A program made the translations under genes and the position numbers. The notes below the pieces were generated by a model. The model saw only the letters and a program-made list of their open reading frames with translations, was not told where the DNA came from and searched no databases. Below, piece by piece: positions 1-4,480 of a DNA stretch of 6,142 bases. Positions within the stretch are counted from its first letter, which is position 1. Each line of letters begins with the position of its first letter. Source of the DNA: Prevotellaceae bacterium (GTDB taxonomy: Bacteria > Bacteroidota > Bacteroidia > Bacteroidales > UBA932); contig JAITOI010000101.1 in assembly GCA_031289995.1 (NCBI GenBank), positions 1 through 6,142 of the forward strand, written 5' to 3'.

Positions 1-1020
1 GGCACCTCCCTCGACGGCCTCGACCTCTGCTTCGCCAGCTTCGAGCACGAGGCCTGCGGCGCCTGGCGCTTTCACATTCGCGCGGCGGAAACCATCGCCT
101 ACTCCGACCTCTGGCTGCAACACCTGCGCACCGCTCACAATCTTGCAGCCCTCGATTTTATTGCCCTGCACAAAAGCTACGGTCGCTACCTTGGCGAGCA
201 AAGCTGCGCATTCTTGGACCGGCACAACCTCAACGCCGACTACATAGCCTCGCACGGGCACACCATTTTTCATCAGCCGCAGCGCGGCATCACCTTTCAG
301 CTGGGCGACGGCGCAGCGCTGGCCGCCGCTGCTCGCGCCTCCGTCATCTGCGACTTTCGCAGCCTCGACGTAGCCCTTGGTGGGCAAGGTGCGCCGCTGG
401 TTCCCGTTGGCGACCGCCTGCTGTTTGCCGGCTACGATGCCTGCCTCAACCTCGGCGGATTTGCCAACATTTCGTACGAGCAGGATGCGCGGCGCCTGGC
501 CTTCGACGTGTGCCCGTGCAACATTGCGCTCAACGCGCTGGCGCAACAGCTAGGCGCAGCCTACGATCGCGATGGCCTGCTCGCGCAACAGGGCAGCGTA
601 AACGAGCACCTGCTGGCATCGCTCAACGCGCTTGAATTCTACGCGCAGCGAGGCGCAAAATCGCTGGGGCGCGAGTGGGTCGAAGAAATTTTTTGGCCAA
701 TAGTTGCGCAATGCGACGACAGCGTCAACAGCAAGCTGCGCACCGTCTGCGAGCATGTGGCGATGCAGGTTGCCGCCTGCGCACAAGGCCGCACCATGCT
801 GGTAACAGGCGGCGGCGCGTTCAACGCCTTCCTTCTGCAGCGCATGGCAGCATTGGCTTCGTGCAAGGTTGAGCTGCCCGATGCGCAAATTGTTTGCTTC
901 AAGGAGGCGCTGGTGTTTGCCTTCCTCGGCGCTCTCTACACCAGCAACCACGCCAGCTGCCTCGCTTCCGCCACCGGCGCAGCACGAGATTGCGTGGGCG
1001 GATGCCTGGTGAAATATTAG
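1..1020 (+). CDS. anmK: Anhydro-N-acetylmuramic acid kinase AnmK, 5'-truncated
   Basis: The protein phosphorylates and hydrolyses 1,6-anhydro-MurNAc to MurNAc-6-phosphate with ATP in the cytoplasm, a step in recycling cell-wall fragments. The reading frame is open from the first base; 339 residues are visible. It opens with GTSLDG, the end of the family's N-terminal (M)SGTSLDG phosphate-binding motif, so about 10-15 codons lie outside the window. Later motifs, counted from the window edge: SHGHTIFHQP (84-93), GGQGAPLVP (127-135), NLGGFANIS (150-158), FDVCPCN (168-174, whose Asp matches the conserved FDtGPgN aspartate, the catalytic base of the family), LVTGGGAFNAF (267-277) and FKEALVFAFLGAL (300-312). 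The C-terminal TGAARD..GG is also typical. The DVCP variant is, from memory, the Bacteroidetes form. The gene converges on rng and ends 17 bases before a shared terminator hairpin. The TTG at 214 is an internal Leu codon, not a start. Identification is firm; the true start and promoter are not visible. Confidence 0.96.
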   Translation, partial: GTSLDGLDLCFASFEHEACGAWRFHIRAAETIAYSDLWLQHLRTAHNLAALDFIALHKSYGRYLGEQSCAFLDRHNLNADYIASHGHTIFHQPQRGITFQLGDGAALAAAARASVICDFRSLDVALGGQGAPLVPVGDRLLFAGYDACLNLGGFANISYEQDARRLAFDVCPCNIALNALAQQLGAAYDRDGLLAQQGSVNEHLLASLNALEFYAQRGAKSLGREWVEEIFWPIVAQCDDSVNSKLRTVCEHVAMQVAACAQGRTMLVTGGGAFNAFLLQRMAALASCKVELPDAQIVCFKEALVFAFLGALYTSNHASCLASATGAARDCVGGCLVKY

Positions 1021-1022
1021 CG

Positions 1023-1077
1023 TTGGCCGCAAAAAGAAAATCGGCCACCCACAAAAAAATGCGTGGGTGGCCGATTT
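1023..1077. terminator. Bidirectional terminator between anmK and rng
   Basis: A perfect 15-bp inverted repeat (AAATCGGCCACCCAC at 1038-1052, its complement at 1063-1077) encloses a 10-base loop. Read on the minus strand, as the end of the rng transcript, the stem is followed by TTTTCTTTTT, a good U-tract. Read on the plus strand, as the end of anmK, it is followed by the weaker TTTGTTTTC. The element lies between two convergent stop codons (1020 and 1112), so it probably serves both genes and works better for rng. TTGGCCGCAA at 1023-1032, just outside the stem, recurs beside the terminator at 4439-4480. Confidence 0.9.
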
Positions 1078-1111
1078 GTTTTCAGCCGCGCGGACGTTAG
1101 CATTTCGCGCG

Positions 1112-2662
1112 TTACAGGCACTCTTCGCCGGCGCCGTTGTAGAAGTTGAACTCGAGGTAGCCGCACTCCTGCGAGCCAATGACGGTGAGGCTGCAGCCAT
1201 ACTTGCGCTGCCATTTTCTCCGCCTCGACCACAACAATCCTCGACACAAAAACGCCTCCACAAACGGGTGCACGCGCAACGTGAGCCTCGTTTCGTGCTG
1301 CTCTGAGGTGAGGAAGGCAACGCGACTTTCGAGCTGCTCGTCGAACAGAATCGTAGGCCCCACCTTGCCTGAGCCACCACAGGTGGGGCAAGCTTCCTGC
1401 GTTTGAATTTTCATCTCGGGGCGCACGCGCTGCCGTGTCAGCTGCATCAAGCCAAACTTCGATAGCGGCAAAATGTTGTGCTTGGCGCGGTCGCTCTCCA
1501 TCAGCTCCACCATGCGCTCGTATAGCTTTTTGCGATGCTCGGCGTGGTACATGTCGATGAAGTCCACCACGATAATGCCGCCCATATCGCGCAGCCGCAG
1601 CTGGCGTGCAATCTCCTGTGCAGCGTTGATGTTCACGTCGAAGGCGTTCAGCTCCTGGTCGTCGCTGCCCTTGTTGGAGCGGATGCCGCTGTTGACGTCA
1701 ATCACGTGCAGCGCCTCGGTGTGCTCAATCACAAGGTAGGCGCCACCCTTGATGGACACGATGCGCCCAAAGCCCGATTTCACTTGCTTGGTAAGCCCGA
1801 AGTGCTCGAAGAGAGGCTCCGAGCCGCTGTAGTATTTGACGATTTTTTCCTTCTCGGGCGCAATCGACATGATGTAACTTTTCACCTCGTCGGTGAGCGC
1901 CTCGTCGTTGATGTGAATGCTGTTGAACGACACGTTGAGCAGGTCGCGCAGCATGGCGGTGGTGCGGTTCACTTCGGTGGCCACCAACGCGGGCGCAATG
2001 CTAGTGCGCACCTTGTCGCAGCAGGCCGTCCACTGCTGAATGGTGGCCTGCAATTCGCTGTCGAGCACAGCCACTTTTTTGCCCTCGCCCACGGTGCGGA
2101 TAATGGCTCCATAGTGGCGCGGAATGATGCTATCCATAAGCCGCTTGAGCCGCTTGCGCTCCTCGTTCGATTCGATGCGCTGCGAGATGGACACCTTGTC
2201 GCCAAAAGGCAGCAGCACCATGTTGCGGTTGGCAATGGAAATTTCGGCCGTCAAACGCGGCCCTTTGGTCGAAATCGGCTCCTTGGCAATCTGCACCAGC
2301 AGCTGCTGCCCCACGGCCAGCACGTCGCTAATTTTGCCGGTTTTGGGCAGCTCTTTTTCGAGCGCAAACTTGGACATTTCGGGCACGCGATCTTTTCGCA
2401 GCAGCGCGTTGACATACTTGGCGAACGAGAAATACTGCGTCCCCAAGTCCAGGTAGTGTAGAAAGGCATCCTTTTGGTAGCCCACATCGATGAATGCAGC
2501 GTTGAGACCGGGCATCACTTTTTTTACCCGTCCCAAGTAAATATCACCCACCGAAAATTGCGCGTTGCACTGCTCCTTGTGCAGCTCCACTAGCTGCTTA
2601 TCTTCGAGCAGCGCAATGGTAATTTCGGAGGCAGCTACATCCACAACAAGTTCATTATTCAT
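1112..2662 (-). CDS. rng: Ribonuclease G/E family endoribonuclease
   Basis: This is an endoribonuclease of the RNase E/G family, cytoplasmic and Mg-dependent, which cleaves A/U-rich single-stranded RNA; members mature the 16S rRNA 5' end and start mRNA decay. The product has 516 residues, the short RNase G type without the long disordered tail of E. coli RNase E. An S1-like RNA-binding part starts near residue 38 (VGDIYLGRV, then PGLNAAFIDVGYQKDAFLHYLDLG to 74). The catalytic aspartates are visible as D322 in HVIDVNSG and D367 in IVVDFIDM, matching D303 and D346 of E. coli RNase E. CPTCGGSG at 425-432 supplies the two cysteines of the zinc-link. The C-terminal part (about 440-516) ends in YLEFNFYNG. 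The ATG at 2662 gives the family N-terminus MNNELVVDV. It lies downstream of HU and the COX24-like gene on the same strand, behind a 134-base leader containing a strong hairpin. No Shine-Dalgarno is evident, as usual in Bacteroidetes. Confidence 0.96.
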   Translation of the reverse strand: MNNELVVDVAASEITIALLEDKQLVELHKEQCNAQFSVGDIYLGRVKKVMPGLNAAFIDVGYQKDAFLHYLDLGTQYFSFAKYVNALLRKDRVPEMSKFALEKELPKTGKISDVLAVGQQLLVQIAKEPISTKGPRLTAEISIANRNMVLLPFGDKVSISQRIESNEERKRLKRLMDSIIPRHYGAIIRTVGEGKKVAVLDSELQATIQQWTACCDKVRTSIAPALVATEVNRTTAMLRDLLNVSFNSIHINDEALTDEVKSYIMSIAPEKEKIVKYYSGSEPLFEHFGLTKQVKSGFGRIVSIKGGAYLVIEHTEALHVIDVNSGIRSNKGSDDQELNAFDVNINAAQEIARQLRLRDMGGIIVVDFIDMYHAEHRKKLYERMVELMESDRAKHNILPLSKFGLMQLTRQRVRPEMKIQTQEACPTCGGSGKVGPTILFDEQLESRVAFLTSEQHETRLTLRVHPFVEAFLCRGLLWSRRRKWQRKYGCSLTVIGSQECGYLEFNFYNGAGEECL

Positions 2663-2689
2663 AGCTTCTTCGTATTACGTTATACCTGT

Positions 2690-2709
2690 GCCCGCGGGCC
2701 ATGCAGCCC
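2690..2709 (-). other. Competing short hairpins in the rng leader
   Basis: The leader contains the perfect 10-bp palindrome GCCCGCGGGC (2690-2699). Next to it GGGC (2696-2699) can instead pair with GCCC (2706-2709) across a six-base loop. Both foldings use GGGC, so they exclude each other. They sit 28-47 bases before the rng start in otherwise A/T-rich sequence, which makes the GC-rich patch stand out. Whether it controls anything is inference. Confidence 0.4.
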
Positions 2710-2733
2710 ACAAACAAGATATACAAATAAACA

Positions 2734-2776
2734 ACAAACCTAAAGACAGTTGCGTTGCAATGCACTTTAGGTTTGT
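2734..2776 (-). terminator. Hairpin between the COX24-like gene and rng; terminator or attenuator
   Basis: A perfect 12-bp inverted repeat (ACAAACCTAAAG at 2734-2745, its complement at 2765-2776) contains a second small hairpin in its loop (TTGC 2750-2753, GCAA 2757-2760). On the minus strand it begins 20 bases after the stop codon of the 29-codon gene and is followed by U-rich TGTTTATTTG. That position fits a terminator for the HU / small-gene transcript, or an attenuator that lets some transcription through into rng. The long interrupted loop and imperfect U-tract make it weaker than the other two terminators in the window. Confidence 0.6.
2735..2742 (-). promoter_or_regulatory. Possible -7 element of an rng promoter
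   Basis: Read on the minus strand this is TAGGTTTG, an exact match to the Bacteroidetes -7 consensus TAnnTTTG. It would place the rng transcript start near 2728 with a leader of about 65 bases. It falls in the distal arm of the hairpin above, and no TTTG is found about 20 bases upstream at the expected -33 position, so the match may be chance. If real, the hairpin arm and the promoter are the same DNA. Confidence 0.3.
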
Positions 2777-2796
2777 AATCACAAAAGGCCCACAGG

Positions 2797-2886
2797 TTAC
2801 TTCTTTTTATGCCTGTTTTTCCGAAGGCGTTTCTTCCTTTTATGGGTGGCCATTTTATGTCTTTTTCTTTTTTTTCCGCAAGGCAT
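2797..2886 (-). CDS. COX24/AURKAIP1-domain small basic protein (mS38/bS22-like)
   Basis: This 29-residue reading frame starts at ATG 2886 and stops with TAA at 2797-2799. The product begins MPCGKKRKRH, continues KMATHKRKKRLRK and ends NRHKKK; about two thirds of the residues are Lys, Arg or His. From memory this matches the very short Bacteroidetes proteins annotated as AURKAIP1/COX24 domain-containing (PF08213). That family includes mitochondrial small-subunit protein mS38 and the mycobacterial 30S protein bS22. A role as a ribosomal small-subunit peptide binding rRNA is therefore likely but inferred. It starts 26 bases after the HU stop codon, so the two are probably co-transcribed, and rng follows after a hairpin. 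A 16S-binding peptide beside the RNase that matures 16S rRNA makes functional sense. The in-frame ATG at 2853 would give only 18 residues and lose the conserved GKKRKRH, so 2886 is preferred. Its size puts it below usual gene-finder cutoffs. Confidence 0.88.
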   Translation of the reverse strand: MPCGKKRKRHKMATHKRKKRLRKNRHKKK

Positions 2887-2912
2887 AGCGTTCGTTGATT
2901 AAAAATTTGACA

Positions 2913-3200
2913 TTATTTCTTCACGCCCAACTTCACCTTCGCGTTAAAGGTTTTCGCTGGCTTGAATGCGGGGATGTAATGCTCCGGAATGTGTATCGCA
3001 ACGTTCTGCGAAATATTCCGGGCTGTCTTCGCGGCTCTCTTCTTCACGATGAAGGAACCAAATCCGCGAAAGTACACGTTGCGGTCCTTGGCCAGCGATT
3101 CTATTACAACCTCCATAAAACATTCGATGGTCTTCTGAACGGCCACCTTCTCAACGCCTGTGTGCTTTGCCACATCGTTAACGACATCTGCTTTTGTCAT
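2913..3200 (-). CDS. HU-family DNA-binding protein
   Basis: This is a small nucleoid protein that binds and bends DNA as a dimer. The 95-residue product starts at ATG 3200 (MTKADVVNDVAKHTGVEKVA) and has the HU order: two N-terminal helices, FRGFGSF (44-50), the beta-arm with RNIS (61-64), and the closing IPAFKPAKTF (76-85). In E. coli HU the arm reads GRNP with an intercalating proline; here the corresponding residue is Ile (TARNIS), a variant I associate with Bacteroidetes HU paralogues. The open frame extends upstream to 3284, but that extension lacks family similarity and passes through the promoter, so 3200 is the start. An A/T-rich leader replaces a Shine-Dalgarno sequence. The gene heads a likely transcript with the 29-codon gene and is divergent from rplS. 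I do not assign hupA or hupB, since Bacteroidetes carry many HU paralogues. Confidence 0.95.
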   Translation of the reverse strand: MTKADVVNDVAKHTGVEKVAVQKTIECFMEVVIESLAKDRNVYFRGFGSFIVKKRAAKTARNISQNVAIHIPEHYIPAFKPAKTFNAKVKLGVKK

Positions 3201-3242
3201 CTCGAAAAAATTTTTTTGGTTAATACTTTTCCTTTTGGGCTG

Positions 3243-3250
3243 CAAAGGTA
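3243..3250 (-). promoter_or_regulatory. Promoter -7 element for the HU gene
   Basis: On the minus strand this reads TACCTTTG, an exact match to the Bacteroidetes sigma factor -7 consensus TAnnTTTG and the same octamer as at rplS. It lies 43 bases before the HU start codon and implies a leader of roughly 35 bases. No TTTG is present at the usual 19-21-base spacing; the nearest (CAAA on the plus strand at 3282-3285) is 31 bases away. The promoter may be weak at -33 or need an activator or curved DNA. Confidence 0.6.
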
Positions 3251-3358
3251 AACATTTTTTCGACACCTGGTGCGAACTTGCCAAATATTTTTTGCAAAAA
3301 CAGCAAAATATTTTTTTTCTATCATAAAACTCAAAAGAAAATGGGCTAATTTTTTTTT
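3251..3358. other. A/T-tract-rich segment upstream of the HU promoter
   Basis: Six homopolymeric A or T tracts lie here: T 3255-3260, T 3288-3293, A 3296-3300, A 3305-3308, T 3311-3318 and T 3350-3358. CAAATATTTTTT at 3282 returns as CAAAATATTTTTTTT at 3304, a direct repeat with a 22-base period, about two helical turns. TTTTTGCAAAAA (3289-3300) is a 12-bp palindrome. Such tracts usually give intrinsically curved DNA and resemble preferred sites of nucleoid proteins. A role in HU expression is inference. Confidence 0.5.
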
Positions 3359-3393
3359 GAAGCGCGATGAAAATGGCTTCCTTTTTTCATGTC

Positions 3394-3416
3394 GATCCCT
3401 CTCTGCGTTCGGAATG
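3394..3416 (-). repeat. CATTCCGAACGCAGAGAGG-type intergenic repeat motif, left copy
   Basis: On the minus strand this reads CATTCCGAACGCAGAGAGGG followed by ATC. It resembles the short CATTCCGAGCG-AGCGAGGAATC motif that I recall from intergenic DNA of many bacterial genomes. A looser match, CCGAAGTGAGGCAAAAAATC, lies on the plus strand at 3562-3581 and points outward the other way. Together they bracket a 189-base segment. The family assignment rests on memory and should be tested against the genome. Confidence 0.4.
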
Positions 3417-3438
3417 GCAGGCATCCTTCGCAAGCCCC

Positions 3439-3474
3439 GTTGTGCCGTGCTTTTGGTAGCAAGCGCGGCACAGC
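3439..3474 (+). repeat. 14-bp hairpin in the intergenic region
   Basis: GTTGTGCCGTGCTT (3439-3452) and AAGCGCGGCACAGC (3461-3474) pair along all 14 positions across an 8-base loop, with two G-U wobbles if transcribed from the plus strand. Both wobbles form only in plus-strand RNA; on the minus strand they become A-C mismatches. No U-tract follows, so it is not a normal terminator. It may be part of a repeat unit or of an unannotated RNA. Confidence 0.5.
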
Positions 3475-3483
3475 ATTGCGTTG

Positions 3484-3528
3484 TGCGCAGGGAGCACAAG
3501 CCGCCTTCGTGATGCTGCCTGTATCCCG
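3484..3528 (+). repeat. 45-bp dispersed repeat, copy 1
   Basis: This segment (starting TGCGCAGGGAGC and ending CCTGTATCCCG) matches the segment at 3736-3780 at 38 of 45 positions with no gap. The copies lie 252 bases apart in the same orientation. The best conserved part is CCTTCGTG and CCTGTATCCCG. The internal stem that is perfect in copy 2 is partly broken here, although one pair has changed on both sides (G-C to A-T). Copy 1 may be a degenerate member of the same family. Confidence 0.7.
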
Positions 3529-3711
3529 CTCACCGTGCAGGATGCGCGGTAGCAGATGCCGCCGAAGTGAGGCAAAAAATCCGGCGTGTTCGCGTCAAAA
3601 TTTTTGCATTTCGCGCCTCTACGACGGAGGTTGTTTTGTCCGAAAAATGAGGCTCGTTACTCGCTGCTCAACCCCATTGCAAACCCTTATTTTTCTAAGG
3701 CTCCCAGAGTA

Positions 3712-3831
3712 GCCAACGATGCGCATTTGTGGTCTTGCGCACGGAGCGCCAGCCTCCTTCGTGGCGCTACCTGTATCCCGTGCGCACGTATTATTTTTCG
3801 TAGCGCCTCAAAAAAAGTTTTGCCAACGATG
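3712..3831. repeat. 10-bp direct repeats flanking the copy 2 element
   Basis: GCCAACGATG occurs at 3712-3721 and again at 3822-3831. The 100 bases between contain the structured copy 2 element near the centre. The arrangement looks like a short insertion flanked by a target-site duplication. However, the inserted segment shows no clear terminal inverted repeats, and a 10-base match could arise by chance in a stretch of this length, so the insertion reading is tentative. Confidence 0.4.
3736..3786. repeat. Nested inverted-repeat element containing 45-bp repeat copy 2
   Basis: An outer 9-bp inverted repeat, TGCGCACGG (3736-3744) with CCGTGCGCA (3778-3786), encloses an inner 7-bp one, AGCGCCA (3745-3751) with TGGCGCT (3762-3768). 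The 5' arms are continuous and the 3' arms are separated by a 9-base bulge, so the element folds as a 16-bp bulged stem with a 10-base loop. GGCGCTAC (3763-3770) can instead pair with GTAGCGCC (3800-3807), which would break the inner stem. It lies upstream of the rplS promoter and so outside the predicted rplS transcript. Confidence 0.65.
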
Positions 3832-3837
3832 TCGAAA

Positions 3838-3869
3838 TTTGGTAATTCAAAAAATAGTTGCTACCTTTG
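3838..3869 (+). promoter_or_regulatory. rplS promoter (Bacteroidetes type)
   Basis: TTTG at 3838-3841 and TACCTTTG at 3862-3869 match the -33 (TTTG) and -7 (TAnnTTTG) elements of the primary Bacteroidetes sigma factor, with a 20-base spacer. Transcription should start near 3875, leaving a leader of about 85 bases before the rplS start codon. This is the best-formed promoter in the window and fits a strongly expressed ribosomal-protein gene. Confidence 0.8.
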
Positions 3870-3884
3870 TCGTCCAAAAAAAAT

Positions 3885-3937
3885 GCAGCCTCTTGCCGAA
3901 AACGTAGTACAGACGTGGTATAGCCGAGCAATGCTGC
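3885..3937 (+). other. Possible folded leader of rplS
   Basis: GCAGC (3885-3889) can pair with GCTGC (3933-3937), and the adjacent CTC (3890-3892) with GAG (3926-3928) past a four-base bulge. ACGT at 3902-3905 and 3913-3916 could form a short inner stem. Ribosomal-protein mRNAs often carry autoregulatory leaders, so this is a candidate. The stems are short and the folding is inference. An A-rich run and GAGAAG precede the start codon instead of a clear Shine-Dalgarno. Confidence 0.3.
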
Positions 3938-3960
3938 GCTAAAAAAAAAGAGAAGTAGCT

Positions 3961-4344
3961 ATGAATGCGGAATTAATCAGAGTGGCCGAAGCGGCCTTCT
4001 ACGCCAACAAAAAGCAGTTTCCTGACTTTAAGAGTGGCGACACGATTACGGTGACGTACCGGATTGTGGAGGAAACAAAAGAGCGTTTGCAGAAGTTCAA
4101 AGGCGTGGTAATACAGCGCAAAGGACAGGGCAATACGCAAACGTTCACGGTTCGGAAAATGTCCGACAGCATTGGGGTTGAGCGTATATTCCCCATCAAC
4201 TCTCCGTTCATCGAGAACATAGAGCTGAACAAGAGCGGCAAGGTTCGCCGCGCACGCATCTTCTACCTGCGCAAGCTCACAGGCAAAAAGGCTCGCATCA
4301 AGGAGAAGAAAGTGTCCGCAGTGGCCGCCGTTGCTAAGGCGTAG
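3961..4344 (+). CDS. rplS: 50S ribosomal protein L19 (bL19)
   Basis: L19 is a large-subunit ribosomal protein located at the interface with the small subunit. The 127-residue product covers the whole family: the N-terminal helix, FKSGDTITVTYRIVE (23-37), KGVVIQRKGQG (47-57), FTVRKMSDSIGVERIFPINS (62-81) and the basic KVRRARIFYLRKLTGKKAR (94-112) followed by IKEKK. A short Ala/Val-rich tail (118-127) extends slightly past the usual end at about 115 residues. The ATG at 3961 is preceded by an A-rich stretch and lies about 85 bases downstream of the predicted transcript start. The tRNA gene begins 13 bases after the stop codon with no terminator between them, so the two are probably transcribed together. 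In many bacteria rplS sits with rpsP, rimM and trmD; here it is separate from them. Confidence 0.98.
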   Translation: MNAELIRVAEAAFYANKKQFPDFKSGDTITVTYRIVEETKERLQKFKGVVIQRKGQGNTQTFTVRKMSDSIGVERIFPINSPFIENIELNKSGKVRRARIFYLRKLTGKKARIKEKKVSAVAAVAKA

Positions 4345-4357
4345 AGCGATGCATGAT

Positions 4358-4431
4358 GGCGCGGTAGCTCAGCAGGTTAGAGCGCATGATTCATAATCAT
4401 GAGGTCGGGAGTTCAATCCTCCCCCGCGCTA
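4358..4431 (+). tRNA. tRNA with anticodon CAT, elongator Met most likely
   Basis: The 74 bases fold as a full cloverleaf: acceptor stem GGCGCGG (4358-4364) with CCGCGCT (4424-4430), whose first pair is a G-U; D stem GCTC/GAGC; anticodon stem CATGA/TCATG with loop TTCATAA (anticodon 4392-4394); variable AGGTC; T stem GGGAG/CTCCC with loop TTCAATC; discriminator A at 4431. CCA is not encoded and must be added by the nucleotidyltransferase. It is not an initiator: the anticodon stem lacks three G-C pairs and the first pair is not a C-A mismatch. Elongator tRNA-Met is the best call. A tRNA-Ile2 whose CAT anticodon is modified to lysidine cannot be fully excluded by eye. Confidence 0.93.
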
Positions 4432-4438
4432 CGCAAGG

Positions 4439-4480
4439 AAATCAGCCACTCACAGAGAATGTGAGTGGCTGATTTTTTTT
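4439..4480 (+). terminator. Terminator after the rplS-tRNA transcript
   Basis: A perfect 15-bp stem (AAATCAGCCACTCAC at 4439-4453, its complement at 4461-4475) with a 7-base loop runs into eight T at 4473-4480. It begins seven bases after the tRNA. In the other direction, for the converging GH127 gene, the stem is followed by only TTT, so it is a weaker terminator there. Its stem differs from that at 1038-1077 at two positions, each changed on both strands, and it is likewise followed by TTGCGGCCAA (4485-4494). Confidence 0.93.

Larger units (their letters stand above)
3359..3837. other. Non-coding intergenic stretch with structured repeats
   Basis: No credible gene lies between the HU promoter region and the rplS promoter. 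Several open frames of 60-120 codons cross the stretch, but none resembles a known protein, they overlap one another in different frames, and two of them share the peptide FV.LPVSR only because both cross copies of the same 45-bp DNA repeat. The stretch instead contains hairpins and short repeats, listed separately. It looks like accumulated intergenic repeat units. Confidence 0.65.

Noticed and set aside
214..216. TTG as a start codon for anmK.
   Set aside because: Residues encoded upstream from base 1 (GTSLDG and onward) are conserved AnmK sequence, so the gene simply begins outside the window.
1535..2461. A 308-codon plus-strand open frame with His/Val-rich translation.
   Set aside because: It lies entirely antisense to rng, whose protein has all family motifs and catalytic residues. 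It is a shadow frame kept open by GC-rich codon use.
2768..2775. TAGGTTTG on the plus strand as a promoter antisense to the small gene.
   Set aside because: It exists only because the hairpin arms are inverted copies; there is no -33 box and nothing plausible downstream on that strand.
2841..2856. ATGGGTGGCCATTTTA, which resembles one arm of the terminator repeat.
   Set aside because: It is the coding sequence for the KMATH part of the small basic protein and has no matching second arm; the resemblance is coincidental.
3201..3284. Upstream extension of the HU frame (28 extra residues).
   Set aside because: HU proteins begin at MTKAD-like sequence, and the extension covers the -7 promoter element.
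3389..3942. Overlapping plus-strand frames of 62-118 codons in the HU-rplS interval.
   Set aside because: They overlap in different frames, cross repeats and the rplS promoter, and share peptides only where the DNA repeat is translated.
3201..3960. CRISPR array, attachment site or replication origin in the long intergenic region.
   Set aside because: The repeats are only two diverged copies without regular spacers; no cas, integrase or DnaA-box cluster is seen.
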